From positions 1,178,001-1,242,000 of the forward strand of contig JARKIF010000009.1 of the NCBI GenBank assembly GCA_029378245.1: a stretch of DNA of 64,000 nucleotides, given 5' to 3'. Below, piece after piece: positions 24,922 to 38,550 of the stretch. A program made the position numbers and the translations under genes. Each line of letters starts with the position of its first letter. Position 1 is the first letter of the stretch. The notes under the pieces are model-generated. The model had not been told where the DNA came from, made no database searches, and saw only the letters and a list, made by a program, of their open reading frames with translations. The stretch comes from Roridomyces roridus. Lineage: Eukaryota; Basidiomycota; Agaricomycetes; Agaricales; Mycenaceae.

Positions 24922-25203
24922 CGGACTTTGAGTATCTATTAGATTTATTTGACGGACATGCATACCTAACTTAATTATGTTACCCTCTTCGTCTTTAGTT
25001 ACTGACCTGCCGAGTATGTAGGATCATACGGACCACCTTGACGATGTTTACGACGTTTCACGAATTCAATTGTACATGTATCAAGTGGCGATTACCGATA
25101 AATTAAGTAAGGTCTAATGCATAATGTACTTGGCGAATGGTGTACAGAGCGAAGTACATGTCGCTGCAATGCTGTCTATACAAGTGCTGGCTGAAGCCTA
25201 CTC

Positions 25204-28200
25204 TCAAGTCGCCCCCACGGCCTTGCGATTCGTCCACGTCATGTAAGGTTCCCTCGAGATATCGTAACTTGCAGCAGGCTTAGTCCGCGTGCTCCGCCTG
25301 GCCTCGGGAAGTCGGGCATTAACGTCGAGATCCTTGAAAGGCTCAGAAAGACGGTCAATTGAAACGAGGAGCGTAATACTCACAGCAACGCGGCGACGCA
25401 GACCAGCAGTGATGTGTGGCCACCATTTTGTCAACGCATTTTTGAGTGCAATTTCACGATGGCCTTTAGGGTTCAACCACCCCAGGAATTGATCGAGCTG
25501 TAGAGAGTAAGGGCCTGTGAAAGTCAAATTGAACCATGCTCACCTCTTCTTGGTCTGAGAACACGGCCCAGTCCCCAGGCCCAAGCATGCCTTCGATACC
25601 CTCTTCTTCCTTCCGGCGTTCTTCGATACCTTCATCTTTCCGTGCGTCAAGAAGATCCACGTCAATCTCGCTCGGCCCCTGGATGAACAACCGCCCAGCC
25701 CCGTACTGCGTGACGCCCCCGCTTCCCACTAACGACCCAGACCCCATCCCATCAAACCACCAAATCCGGTTGTGAAACCGATCCTTCCCCAACGGCTTGA
25801 CGCGAATGGTACACAACAGCTTTCGGAAATCTCGTTCGATACCCTCCAGCCGGCGTTCAAGCTTATTCACTTCTTCATCCAGCCGACGGTACTCGGCGGT
25901 AGCTTGCTTGATGGAGGCTTGCTTCGCTCGAGCAGCCTCCCGCTGCTTGCCAGGACCCGCCGAAATCTTCGGACGCACATCCTTCTTGCTCTTCTTGGAC
26001 GTGACCTCGCTTCCTGAAATGTCGGAAAGGTCGCTGACGTCGTGCATGTCCACATCCTCTTCTTCAACGGCTTCGATGGGAGGTAAAGTAAGAGGCTCTT
26101 CTTTCATCTCCGCCCGAAGAGCATTCATCTCCTCCGAACTGGACACCTGTCAGAAAACGCGACAAAGGGTACGACACCACTCACTGTTGCTTCTTCAACC
26201 GATTCACCTCGATCTTCTCCTTTCGCAAGGCTGTCAGTTGCTCCTCGCAGTATTCTATATGTCCATGGATAGCTTTGCTGGAGATTGCCAAATTGCACAT
26301 TAATGATAGGATAGCGATACGGTCGGCTGGTGAGAGCGCATAATAGCGTTCGGTGGGATTGGAAAGTACGGTCAACGTGGACGAAGGAACGGGAGTCGGA
26401 ACGGGCGATGAATCCGATGATGAGGAACAAGGATCAACGTGAGGCTCAGGAGCAAACATGAGCTTGGTCAAAACCTCTCGAAGAGTAGGAAAGTTGACCG
26501 AGTTGGCGTGCTAGTAGAAAGATCAGTGAGTTCCTCAAAAGAGTGCGAGTATACCAACATCTTTCAAACAGCCAAAGAGGGCATCTTCCCACCCTTCCCG
26601 CCCTTCTGAGTGCCGAAGGGGAACACGCTCCCAGTTGTTGCCCACCTCTGCCATCGCAGCAGTCAGTTCCTCGATCGTTACGCCGTAGACCGTGTCAGGT
26701 TCAAGTCCTTCGTCCTCCATCGTGTCCTTCACTCGAAGGAGGGAAAGCAACGCGCTGTGTCGCAGGAATGGGATCGTTCGCATATTGTACAGGAGCGCAG
26801 CATGGATTTCTGCGAGGAGAGTGCATGGTGTATCCATAGCGGTGTGTTGAATGGCATGCTCGAATTCATCAAGAGTAAATGTCGAGATGTGCAGGGCTTG
26901 GCTGGAGTCGACAGTCAGGATAATTCTGCAGTTGGATGGTAGAATACGAACCCATATACGACCAGAAAATTCCAGGTGAGTAGGAAAGCTTCAAAGGTGC
27001 CAGGAGTATCGTTGAAAGGCAGAGCGACACGGCTGGGAACAGGCCGTTTGATTTTGACGCCAGCCTTTTTCTCCTTCTCGGTCAACGTTACATCGAGATC
27101 TTCAGTGGGATATCGGACGGGCTTTTTCTTCTTCTTGTCGGGATTGTTGGCTCTCTCGACCTCAAGAAGTTTTTGTTTCTCGGCCTTTTCCAATGCTTCG
27201 CGTTCCATCTTTTGCTCTGGAGAGTTTTCAGCCAAGTAGATCGGACATGAGAATGAGCTGAAATACCTCTCTCTTCTTGTGCCTCTGCCATCTTCTTCTG
27301 TCTCTTCGTGGGAGGCAGCTCCTTCTCTTCCCAGACCTTCTTCCTCTTATCTATTTCACCCTTCTTGATAGTTTCCACACCCTTACGCGTCTCCTCCGGC
27401 ATCTCAGACACGACGCCATATCGCTTTGCAATAAAAGGCTTGACGGTCCAAGGAGAAGCGACGGCTGCGTCGCGGTCAACGCAATCTCTGATGAAGCGAC
27501 GTAATATGGACTTTGAGAACGACAGACGGTCACGGCTACGAGGATCACGTCAGCTCGGGTGGTACAAGTGGACGCGTTACCAACCTCATCATATCGCATT
27601 GGACCTCACGGAGGCTGTCGATCATTTTGCCGTCTTTTTCTGCGTTCTTTGCAGCGGTGGCCTTTGCCTTGTCGTGGCTCTTCTCCTTTTCGAGCTCGAG
27701 GATATGGACCCAGTAGTAGTACAGCTTGGGGTCGTCCTTTGCGTTGGCGTCTTTGGCAGGCTCTTTGAGGTCCCCACTGATATTGTGAGGGGGATCCTCC
27801 TCATTCTCGTCGGGTGATGCCGACGAGGAGGCTGCAGTATTGGGTTTGTGCGCGTCACGCGCTTCGGTATCGTTGTTATACTTTGGGGGGAACACTTTGT
27901 CTACCCGGGCGTAGTATCTGGGAGAAATTGGTCTCTAGGTCGCGATGTCGCGATAAACACATACTTTGTACCACCGAGATCGACCAAGACTCCTGAGAAC
28001 GCGGCCGATGAGTCATGGACGCGCCGGAGGGGAATAGGGATACACACTCTCGTCCTTGAAGTAACGATCCTTAAAACGCTCAAAAACGGCTTCAACAAGA
28101 TGATCGAGTCGACCCATGACCTCTGGAAGGACGAGGTAAGTACGCGTCTAGTCGGTTCGATTGAATGTACAGACGCCATTGGACCGACTTGAGCACGGCA

Positions 28201-28529
28201 GGCTTGAGGGGCTCGGAGAAGCGAGCGTGCATGGTGCGGGCCTCCTGCCTTTCACTCTGAACTGCCTGGAAGTAGTCGAGTCCGCTCTTGCCTGTGACCT
28301 CGCACTGGAACTGCTTCTGGCGGTAAAAGGACATGCGTGCAGCGTAGGCCCTGTCGGAAGCGATGAGAAGGCGTGGCAGGGGTGTGGAGGGCGCGTACTC
28401 GTAGGTGTCGAATATTTCACCGGTCTGGTGGAGGAAGAAGACATCCTGGTCTGGATTGGTCTTTGCGGATGCGATGAGGGCAGCAGAGGGCTCTGTCAGG
28501 ACGACCCTCTTGCGGCGACATGTGGGCAT
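25204..28529 (-). CDS. ITC1: WAC-DDT-WHIM protein, ISWI complex subunit (ITC1/ACF1 homolog)
   Basis: Large accessory subunit of an ISWI chromatin-remodelling complex, nuclear. The N-terminal WAC domain shows GEIFDTYEYA, RMSFYRQKQFQCEVTGKSGL and DYFQAVQSERQEA (28140-28450). A charged region follows, then a basic segment rich in KRQKKMAEAQ, and a DDT domain around 26780-27000 (TPGTFEAFLLTWNFLVVYG, TLLAEIHAALLYNMRT). The WHIM motifs come last: YYALSPADRIAILSLMCNLA (about 26290-26350), LGKDRFHNRIWWFDG (about 25750-25800) and FLGWLNPKGHREIALKNAL (about 25440-25500), ending at 25204. Seven or more short introns. The start at 28529 precedes the WAC domain directly, as in the family. It is tandem with eIF3k, which lies upstream on the same strand. 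Confidence 0.92.
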
Positions 28530-29040
28530 GGGGCTGGAGGGGGAGGAGGGAGTGCCGGGAGCGTCAGCAGGAGGCAGATGAGCGAGGCGTGGTACTAGTG
28601 GATGGGAGGACAGGCGGAGATGGTGGGTAGTGACAAGGGCAGGGTCTGACGGGAGGACTCTCGGGACACCAATCCGGTCCCTGTTTTCAGAGCAACTTGA
28701 AGTTCAGGATCATCGCTTTTCATCTCGTCGTCGCGAGTCTATGGTCCCTCTTGTGTCTTCCAGAGCCACGGTGGCCCATGAAAGGGCCTCTCCGTTTGGT
28801 CTGTGCGTCTCCATTTCTGCCAGTTCCTCGGGATGTGGCTTTGTCGAGAAAATGTCACGCTCGTATCAACGCGTTTGCTGTCTGCACATAATTTTTTTCA
28901 CGACTCCCTTCACTCTTCCTTCGCGTTTCTCATTGCATCTTATTGCTAGTGGGATATATACTTGACTGCTCTCGTCAGTGAATCAAAATCCGCCGCGGCA
29001 ATGCACGTGTACACCAGAGCGCAATAACATTTTGTACGAA
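28530..29040. other. Intergenic region upstream of ITC1
   Basis: About 510 bp between the eIF3k stop codon and the ITC1 start codon, both on the minus strand. It must hold the eIF3k terminator and the ITC1 promoter. I see no gene in it. Confidence 0.5.
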
Positions 29041-29906
29041 CTACATGTTGGCTCCATGTGAGATGAGTTTTGTAAGCTCTACGACCCAGTGAGAAGGGCG
29101 GAAAAACAAGGAGATTGCAACGCACGAGCCAGCTTGATATTTTCTTGGACGACGGTGGCCTCAATCTGGTTGTCGGGATTTGGTGGAATGGTGACCACGC
29201 TTCCCTCCATCTTCCAGCCCTTCTTGTCCACATACGCCGCCAAATCAGCCCCTAAAGACGAATGAATAGGCGCAGATAAAAAAGCGCAAGTATGGGGTAC
29301 CGTTCAGGTCCAGATACGACGCCAAACGGTCGGCCGAGATGCGTGTAAAGGTTGCAGTGACCGCACGGATGGCCACCTCTCTTACCGAATCCTCAAAGCC
29401 GACACACTCGACGGTGTAGTTGTCCCGCAGGTTCTCGAGAGCATCCGACTGGTATGTTTCCCAGAAGGCGGGGAAGCGACATCTGTATAGCAGGTCGCTG
29501 AGATGTTTCAAGGTGGGGAGGAGAGAGGGTAGCGGGTCCGGCTCGTCAAGAGTGGCATTTATGGGCCGCTCGTCGAGGAGAGAAATGCAGAGGTTGAAAT
29601 CAGGCAGCGGAGACGCGGTGAGTGCCTTTATGAGAATGTTGATGACGACGTCGGGGTTGTATAGGTCGGGGTTGAATTGGTAGAGTTTCAAGATGGCCAG
29701 ATTGGCGAGGCAGTCGTACTCCTGGCTGCGAATCTGGTGGTAAAGGTAGTCCTCGAGAATCCCGACGTTGGATGGATTGTATCTGTCTTGAGTTGGCAAT
29801 TAGCACGATATAGCGTCGAACGCGCCGGAATGTGTGTACCAACGCCGGAAACGAGGTCCTCGATGAGGTCTGTGCGCGTTGTAGGTGAGACCCAGGAGGA
29901 TGCCAT
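29041..29906 (-). CDS. EIF3K: Translation initiation factor eIF3 subunit K
   Basis: Small non-core subunit of eIF3. First exon MASSWVSPTTRTDLIEDLVS, then RYNPSNVGILEDYLYHQIRS, CLANLAILKLYQFNPDLYN (the HEAT-like half) and VREVAIRAVTATFTRISADR (start of the winged-helix half). The last coding exons read AAYVDKKGWKMEGSVVTIPP and, across an intron that splits a Gln codon, ENIKLAQLTKLISHGANM with the stop at 29041-29043. Total length is about 230 residues, normal for the family. The start codon at 29906 lies only 47 bp from the SWD3 start on the other strand, so the two share a very short divergent promoter. Confidence 0.93.
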
Positions 29907-29953
29907 GGCCGTATTTTTCAAGGTTTGATCGAGTGATCGCCTCTCTCTTTGAC
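29907..29953. promoter_or_regulatory. Divergent promoter space, eIF3k / SWD3
   Basis: 47 bp separate the two start codons, which point away from each other. Both starts are supported by conserved N-termini, so core promoter elements and 5' UTRs of the two genes must overlap or extend into the opposite coding sequence. No TATA box is evident. Confidence 0.6.
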
Positions 29954-31190
<1,237 letters not shown>

Positions 31191-31271
31191 TACCTGTAAT
31201 CTGTTCTAGTACCTTCTCGGCACTGCAATGCGAGTCAGCCGAGCGCCGTGCCGACGTCATGTGCCGTCGGG

Positions 31272-31278
31272 TATATAA
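31272..31278 (+). promoter_or_regulatory. TATA box of the polyubiquitin gene
   Basis: TATATAA lies 73 bp upstream of the ATG and is followed by a C/T-rich leader, the usual layout of a highly expressed fungal promoter. Confidence 0.6.
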
Positions 31279-31347
31279 GCACCCCACATTGCTTATCGCA
31301 ATATCACTCCCCTTTCATCCTTCACCTCACCCACTCTCAACTCTTAA

Positions 31348-32646
<1,299 letters not shown>

Positions 32647-32890
32647 GCGGGTCGGAGCGTTGCGCATTGGGTTCCTTGCATTGTATTCTTTACCACATTA
32701 GCATTCTACACGTCCTGTTCATTGAATGAAACGTTCTCTGCGACACATTTTCTTCACGTTTTTGTGCTATGAGATTCCAATTTTCAAACACAGTCGCTGT
32801 CGGTGGTCTCGCATTGTATTCTTCGCATTAGTATTCCTTGTTGAATGAAATGTTCCCTTCTCAATATTCTGCGACCATATAAAAACAATG

Positions 32891-33879
32891 CTACGATTCC
32901 ACCGTTTCAACAGGATCCGCCGCCGCCTTGCGCCTCCGTTTCTTTTTGCGACGAGGTTCGTCTTGCGGATCGCTGGGTGCAGGAGCTTCGTCCTCATCTC
33001 GTTTCCTCTTTTCTCCCACAGAATCCTTCGCCGGTTCTTTGGCCGCCGTGGGCTGAATGTCGCCCTTCTTTTTCTTCTTCACACTCAACGGGTTGGGGCC
33101 CGAGGGGCCCTTCTTCTTCTTGCGAGGTGGTTCACTCGCAGTGGTGGCAGCAGATCGCTTCTCGGAGCCAGAAGCGTGCAATGCTTGCTCCTCGTTCTGA
33201 GGAAGGGAATCAGTATTGACGTTGCAACACGAAAAAGAGACGAACTTGTTCTTTGCTTCGGAGGGTAGCGTCGCTCGGGGGCTCGAGCACCATGACCGAG
33301 CGGTTGATGTGGACTATGGGGACGCCAGGTATGCTCCTCAGCTTCACGCGTAAGGGCTGGGATTGTGTAGCGACAACATAGCGGTGCTTATTCGTTTCGC
33401 CTTGACGGTGAATGTAGCCACAGAGTAAAAGTCGATTAGATTTGGAACGCACCAACTACACTTGTTAGGCATTCGTCCCCCGGAATGGGTTCGCGGTGGT
33501 TACACTTGCGCCGCTCGAACGTTTTGGCGAGGTCCACGGCCGGTTGTTGGGCCTTTCCCAAGAGATACAGTTCGTGGATGCAGCATTGAGTGATCACTGA
33601 ACAACGGCTTAGACTTTTTAGTGCGAGCCCCAGAGTACAGTTGTATCCATACTTGGCTTGACGTCCCCTTGAAGAACAGAATTCAATTGCTTGGCCAGCT
33701 CGATTTTTGAATCAGTAGCTGCTTTGCACATTTCCGAGTCGACTGGCGAAAATGATTGGAGTTGTGGCTTGAGAAGATCGATAGTAGTTACCGAGGACTT
33801 GGTATGGCTGCCGGAAGCCAAAGGACATGGAATAGAGCGCCATGAGCTTTCGGTACGTCTTGGCGCGTTTTTGTCGCAT
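32891..33879 (-). CDS. UTP23: rRNA-processing protein UTP23 (PIN-like)
   Basis: Nucleolar factor of the small-subunit processome, needed for early 18S rRNA cleavage and snR30 release. Starts MRQKRAKTYRKLMALYSMSF GFR. Later exons read VDSEMCKAATDSKIELAKQL, then MITQCCIHELYLLGKAQQ, then KTFERRKCNHREPIPGDECL. The Cys/His residues CC..H and C.H form the zinc site seen in Utp23. HRYVVATQSQPLRVKLRSIP and GVPIVHINRSVMVLEPPS complete the PIN-like fold. The C-terminus has GPSGPNPLSVKKKKK, a family signature, and a basic nuclear/nucleolar tail. As in Utp23, a full set of PIN acidic residues is not obvious. Start 33879 lies 45 bp from the EMC7 start on the other strand. Confidence 0.92.
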
Positions 33880-33924
33880 TTTGGGAGAGGAGAGAAAGTG
33901 TGTGTCACTGTTTCGCGTCGTTCA
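33880..33924. promoter_or_regulatory. Divergent promoter space, UTP23 / EMC7
   Basis: 45 bp between divergent start codons of two well-supported genes. There is no room for two separate core promoters with ordinary 5' UTRs. Confidence 0.6.
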
Positions 33925-34898
33925 ATGTTTGCGTCTACAATCTTGTTCGCGTTTCTCAGGTTCGTTTCTTTACCATGCGGCGCCTCAAGCCGTGACTCAA
34001 GACGACTAGCCTTGGATTGTTCGCATCTGCTGTAGACGTTACCGGCCAGGTGCAATGGAATCAAGTCTGCTCTAGTGCGGTCCTGCATTTACTTGAAATC
34101 TCAGGCCCTCATTGCGAACTGCTAGACGTCGCCTCACTTGGGCCTGCCAAGGTCGTTCTGGACGGTGGAAGATTCAAGGGGAACGTCATCTTTGACGGCA
34201 GCTTCTCAATGTGCGTCTCTGCTACGACTCCAGTGTCCCATACTTACCCGCCGGAACAGCCCCGATGTCCCAGAAGGGACCTACATCCTATCCGTTCTCG
34301 CACACAATCATACATTTGACGAGGTACAACTATCCTGCACATTCCACGTTAAGCTAACGGCCGGACAGCTTCGCATCGACGTCCTTGAATCCGGCTTCGA
34401 AGCGCGGCCATATTCCGTGGGCACCGCGCTGAACCCACCCTCGTCAATACTATTGCCCCAGATATCCTTGCTTGCCCGGACGAAGCACGTATATTTCGTG
34501 CCCATCGACTCGTTCAACATCGCCGGGATGTTCCAGAACCCTATGATGCTGCTCATGCTTTTCGGTGGAGCCATGGTCTTTGCGATGCCTTACCTCATGG
34601 TATGTGGTTGCACGCACCACCGTCCGCTTGTGTTTACGAATACAGAAAAACATGGACCCGGAAACTATGAAAGAGTTCCAGGAGCAGCAGGCCAAGCTCT
34701 CTGGCGCCCAAAGTGCCTTTGCAAGTGGCAACATTGGTGGAGGGTACGTCGTCTTTCTTCCCGTGGTGGATATTGCTGAGCCACTTGTACAGACTTTCTG
34801 CGCTCATAGCGGACGATGCACCGCCCTCCAAAGCGGCCCCTGCGTCTGCTTCGTCGTCCAAGAACCGTAATAGTAATGTAAAGAGTAAACGGCGGTAG
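33925..34898 (+). CDS. EMC7: ER membrane protein complex subunit 7
   Basis: Subunit of the EMC insertase for tail-anchored and multipass membrane proteins. The first exon plus the second gives a signal peptide, MFASTILFAFLSLGLFASAV, cut about 23 residues in; the intron between them runs 33960-34009. The lumenal beta-sandwich (carboxypeptidase-regulatory-like/DUF2012) shows VVLDGGRFKGNVIFDGSFS, VPEGTYILSVLAHNHTFDE and LRIDVLESGFEARPYSVG. One membrane helix follows (NPMMLLMLFGGAMVFAMPYL), then a cytosolic tail MDPETMKEFQEQQAKLSG and a basic Ser/Lys end. Several short introns. Start 33925 is the only one giving a signal peptide. Confidence 0.9.
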
Positions 34899-35047
34899 AG
34901 TAGACTGAGTGTAGAATATTTTATTGCATGCGCATATTCAGGGGCCCGTGATTTGATCAAAGTACTCTTTCAGAATCCATCACTGCTCTCACTGTCACTG
35001 CTCCTCTCAGTACTCTGTCTCATGAGCTAGCCTCCCGTCAGAGTCCC

Positions 35048-37832
35048 ATGGCCTCACAACCGCGCTCCCCTCACACTCCTTCGTCCATACCGACCAGGAC
35101 GTCCAAGAATCTCCTCCCTGCAACCAGGCGGCCCTCCTTTAGCACCCCTGGTCCTTCACCCACGGTGACTGGCGTGTCTGGTGGCTTTCGTACTCTGCGT
35201 TCGCTCCTACCTTTTGGCCCCAAGAGTTCCGCTTCTCCAGGGCTCGCGTCACCCACCTCTGGTGTACCTCGATTCGCCTCTTTCTCGTCGGGGAGAAAGT
35301 CACGGGAGCGCAATGCTTCGCTCTCCACTGCGGACCTGCCTGTAATGGTCATTGACCAGGCAAATAACTCCGCGGAACTTCCTGTTAGAAAATCAATTTC
35401 GTTGTACGATGAAATACCATCGTCCCTTGAAACGGCTGCCTTGCCTACAGCTGTTCTTACCGACCACCACCTTCCCACCCTGAACCTTCCACCTACTCCT
35501 GCGGAGACAGCTCGTATGTCTTTCGGGCGCGCGCTCTGTTTGACCATACTCATTCGGAATGTATAGCATTAGCTTCCCCAGAGGCCACTACCAAATTACC
35601 AGAGGACTTTACAGAGGAATCTCCAATGCACCGTTCTCCAGGTGTGTGTACTTGCCACCCATCTCTCAGATTCCCTGATTCTCTGTAGTATTCACAGCTC
35701 GAACGCCGTCGCCACTCCCAGAGCTCTCGACCATTATCGAGGCCGACACCTCTGGGATTTCAAAGCACCTACCATCCGCTTCCCCATCCCCTTCACCCTC
35801 CCCGAGCAGCCTCTCTCATGATTCTCCAGACACTTCCGCTCTGGACCTCTCGACTACTCACCTTACCTCCCAGGTCATGGATGCTATGACGGCACCTAAA
35901 CCTTGGCCCAATGAGGCTGGTCGATCTGACCCTGACGGTCTCAGCTTCAACTTTGGTGCCTTGGATCCCGACCTTGCAGCTCTATTGAGCCCAAACCGGA
36001 TGGTGCCTTCGGATAGCGATGACACCATCAAGCGAGCGATAGGAGAACCAGTTGATCTCAATAAATCCCCGTCGCTGTCTGCAGCAGATGGTTTGCCCCA
36101 CCAATCCTCTCGCCCCCGGTTGCGCCCTGTTCAGCGACCGTCGACTCCACCAGATGTGGCTACTCTTTCTCCACCGCGATCGCCAGCGGTCCCTTCCCCC
36201 AAATCACAGAGGCGAGCTCCGCCTTCGCCGTTAGCCCTTTCACATCCTCCCTCCCCGTTGGTTCTTTCGCATCCTCCCTCTCCCGTTCCGTCCTCTGTTG
36301 CATCGTCATCCCCATTGTCACTTGCAAACACCTCTACTACTGCTATCACCTCCACCCCAGCGCCTTCCAAGCGCACGCACAATACCGCTACCACCTCTAC
36401 TCCGCAGTTCAATAGCAGAAGGCCAATGCTTGGCCGGATGCTTGAATCAGACAGCTGGGAGAGTACCCCCTCTGCCCGTAGTCGGCCCAGTCTCGACTCG
36501 GCAAGCTTCCGGCCTTCTTCAGCGTCCGCATCTACTTCCAGGACGTCGCTGGACACCGCCCGGCAGCGGCCGTCTCTTGATATTTCTCGACATGGAATAA
36601 ATTCCAACACTGTGCGAGAGCGTCCATCTGAAAGCTCCAGTGCATGGAATATCAAACTCCGGCGGCGTAAGCGAAGTATGAGTGTGGATGAGCAGCATGC
36701 TTCTCCGCCCGGATACTCTTCACCGTACAGCGAGTCTCGGCCGGACAGTAGCATGTCCAGCCGGCCCGAATGGCTTGGACCCCGTACGGCCAAGGCATTC
36801 AAGGCAGCGGGTCTCCTCGGCCCCTCCGATTCTCCTGACAGTAACGACAGTGCCTCGTCGTCCAGCCGCATGAAGTTTGGGTCATTGCGAGGTAGCAGCA
36901 CGGCCGGGCGGAGTGATTCGCGAGCTGGCAGTGTTGTTTCGCCGCCTCCAAGACGCCGACGAGGCAGTGGGAGCGGAAGTTACTTTGGGAGCCCAGGTAG
37001 CCAACTGATGGAGAGTCCGACTCTGACGATGTCCAGCCGTGACACGCCGCGATCTGCATCAACGGCGCCGACATCAGTTTCTGGTGCATCTTGGGGGCGG
37101 GACGGGGACGAAATTCGAGAGCTCAAGGAAAAGCATGCTGTTGAGACCGGGGCGCTACTCAGCGCCTTGTCTGACTCGCAGCGCACGACCAAGGTTCTAC
37201 GTGAAGAAAATGCGGAGTTGCGGGACCGTTTAGCTCAGCTTGAGACGAATTTCCACCGAAGCATGGCCCTGGAGAGGGAGAACCAGACACTGCTCGAATT
37301 TGTCAAGGAACTGCGGGAGGAAGCAGGCCAGCTGAAACTTCAACTACGTCTCGCTGCTCCTGTCGCCAGTTCATCGCGGTATCTCTCCCAGTCGATGTCT
37401 CAGCCGTTCCGGCTCGCGCACAGAAACGACTCACCGCGGAGCGTGGAGGAGACTATGTTGGAGGATTCCTCCGTCTTTGCTTCGCCCCAGGCTCGCCGGC
37501 GGCTGAGTTCGTCGTCATCCATCTTCCCTGTTCCGCCGTCGAATATGTCCTTGCTCTTGCACGAGGATGGTGCAAATTCGAGCGACTACGACGACCGGTC
37601 GGGAGTGTCGGGGTCGTTTGTCGCGTCGCCAACGATGGTCCTTGGGCGCATTGATGTCACTTCACACCGAGCCAACAAATCGATCGCGTCGGTGGCCACG
37701 ACGTCACCCAATGCTTCAATGCTTGGGAGTCCGCGTAGTTTACTGCTACGCCCGGAGCACGAGGTGCATCTCGGGGATATGGAGAGTCTGGACCTTGGCC
37801 GGCCAGGGCCCGACGAGGATTGGTCGGAATAG
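35048..37832 (+). CDS. Ser/Pro-rich protein with a coiled coil, function unknown
   Basis: Not recognised. The first exon (35048-35512 or so) starts MASQPRSPHTPSSIPTRTSK and is Ser/Pro-rich; two small introns lie near 35513-35565 and 35641-35695. The long last exon is mostly low in complexity, including an imperfect 27-base repeat coding PSPLxLSHP (about 36220-36290). A clear coiled coil (REENAELRDRLAQLETNF ... LLEFVKELREEAGQLKLQL) lies at about 37195-37350. RRKRSMSVDEQ and RRPMLGRMLESDSW look like phosphorylation-prone segments. A cytoskeletal or scaffold role would fit this shape, but nothing in the sequence shows it. Confidence 0.75.
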
Positions 37833-37905
37833 AGACGGGTTTTCTTCTTGCTTTCTATCATATACATTATTTCTGTAGCATTGTATTTCTACGTATCATA
37901 GATAA

Positions 37906-38393
37906 TCACTTTGGAGGATACAACAGCGAGCGACGCAGCTCGGCGTTGCTAAGTTGCGACTCGGGTTTCAGGTACGAGGAACAGTAGTCGGGCGGTGAGA
38001 ACTGACCGTTGTTTAAACTGTGCTAGGACCGCGTGGGGTGGCTTGCGTTCGCTTATTGAGCTTTCCATGGGTCTGGGTCGGGTTTAGAGCAGCCAACGCT
38101 GATGCGACTGAAATAAACCTGTCTTGCGTGGTTGTTGCGGTCGCGTCGACGATGAACATTCGGTCGTCGGAAGACTCTGTAGCAGCGCCGGGGGCCTCTT
38201 CTATCCTGAGGCCTGTTACGGAGATGGCGGGAGATATGCTTTGGACAATGGGTGTAGCTCCGGACGGGTCATGGTCCAGGACGAGAACGTGTTCGTCTTG
38301 CTGCGGAACAAGTGAACGGGGTGGATCGTCGGCATAGTGGTATACGATTGCGGGGTGGATGAGCTTGTTGTTCAGGTTCACGAGGAGCAGCAT
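37906..38393 (-). CDS. Small spliced conserved-looking fungal protein, function unknown
   Basis: 127 residues in three exons: 38393-38119, 38072-38007 and 37948-37906. The introns (46 and 58 nt) have GT..AG ends and phases that fit. The product begins MLLLVNLNNKLIHPAIVYHY, has a compact hydrophobic part (EHVLVLDHDPSGATPIVQSI, ISVTGLRIEEAPG, DDRMFIVDATATTT) and ends VLAQFKQRNAELRRSLLYPP K. I believe similar short proteins occur widely in fungi, but I know no function. An in-frame ATG at 38423 would add ten residues. It converges on the coiled-coil gene, 73 bp between stops, and diverges from the CAP gene with 157 bp between starts. Confidence 0.75.
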
Positions 38394-38550
38394 TGCTGCT
38401 GCAGGTGGATGATCGCAAACCACATGTCATAACGAATCACGATCACTTTGATCGACTCGCAATTGACAGCTGCTATAAGTACCATCTCTCGGTCGCTATG
38501 GGCTCTACACTTCCCCTTCCGTTCGTTCATCCCTCCGCTCTTTTTTCCCG

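Noticed and set aside
36220..36290. Tandem repeat as a possible regulatory minisatellite
   Set aside because: It is in frame and codes a PSPLxLSHP repeat in a disordered protein, so protein-level repeat expansion explains it.
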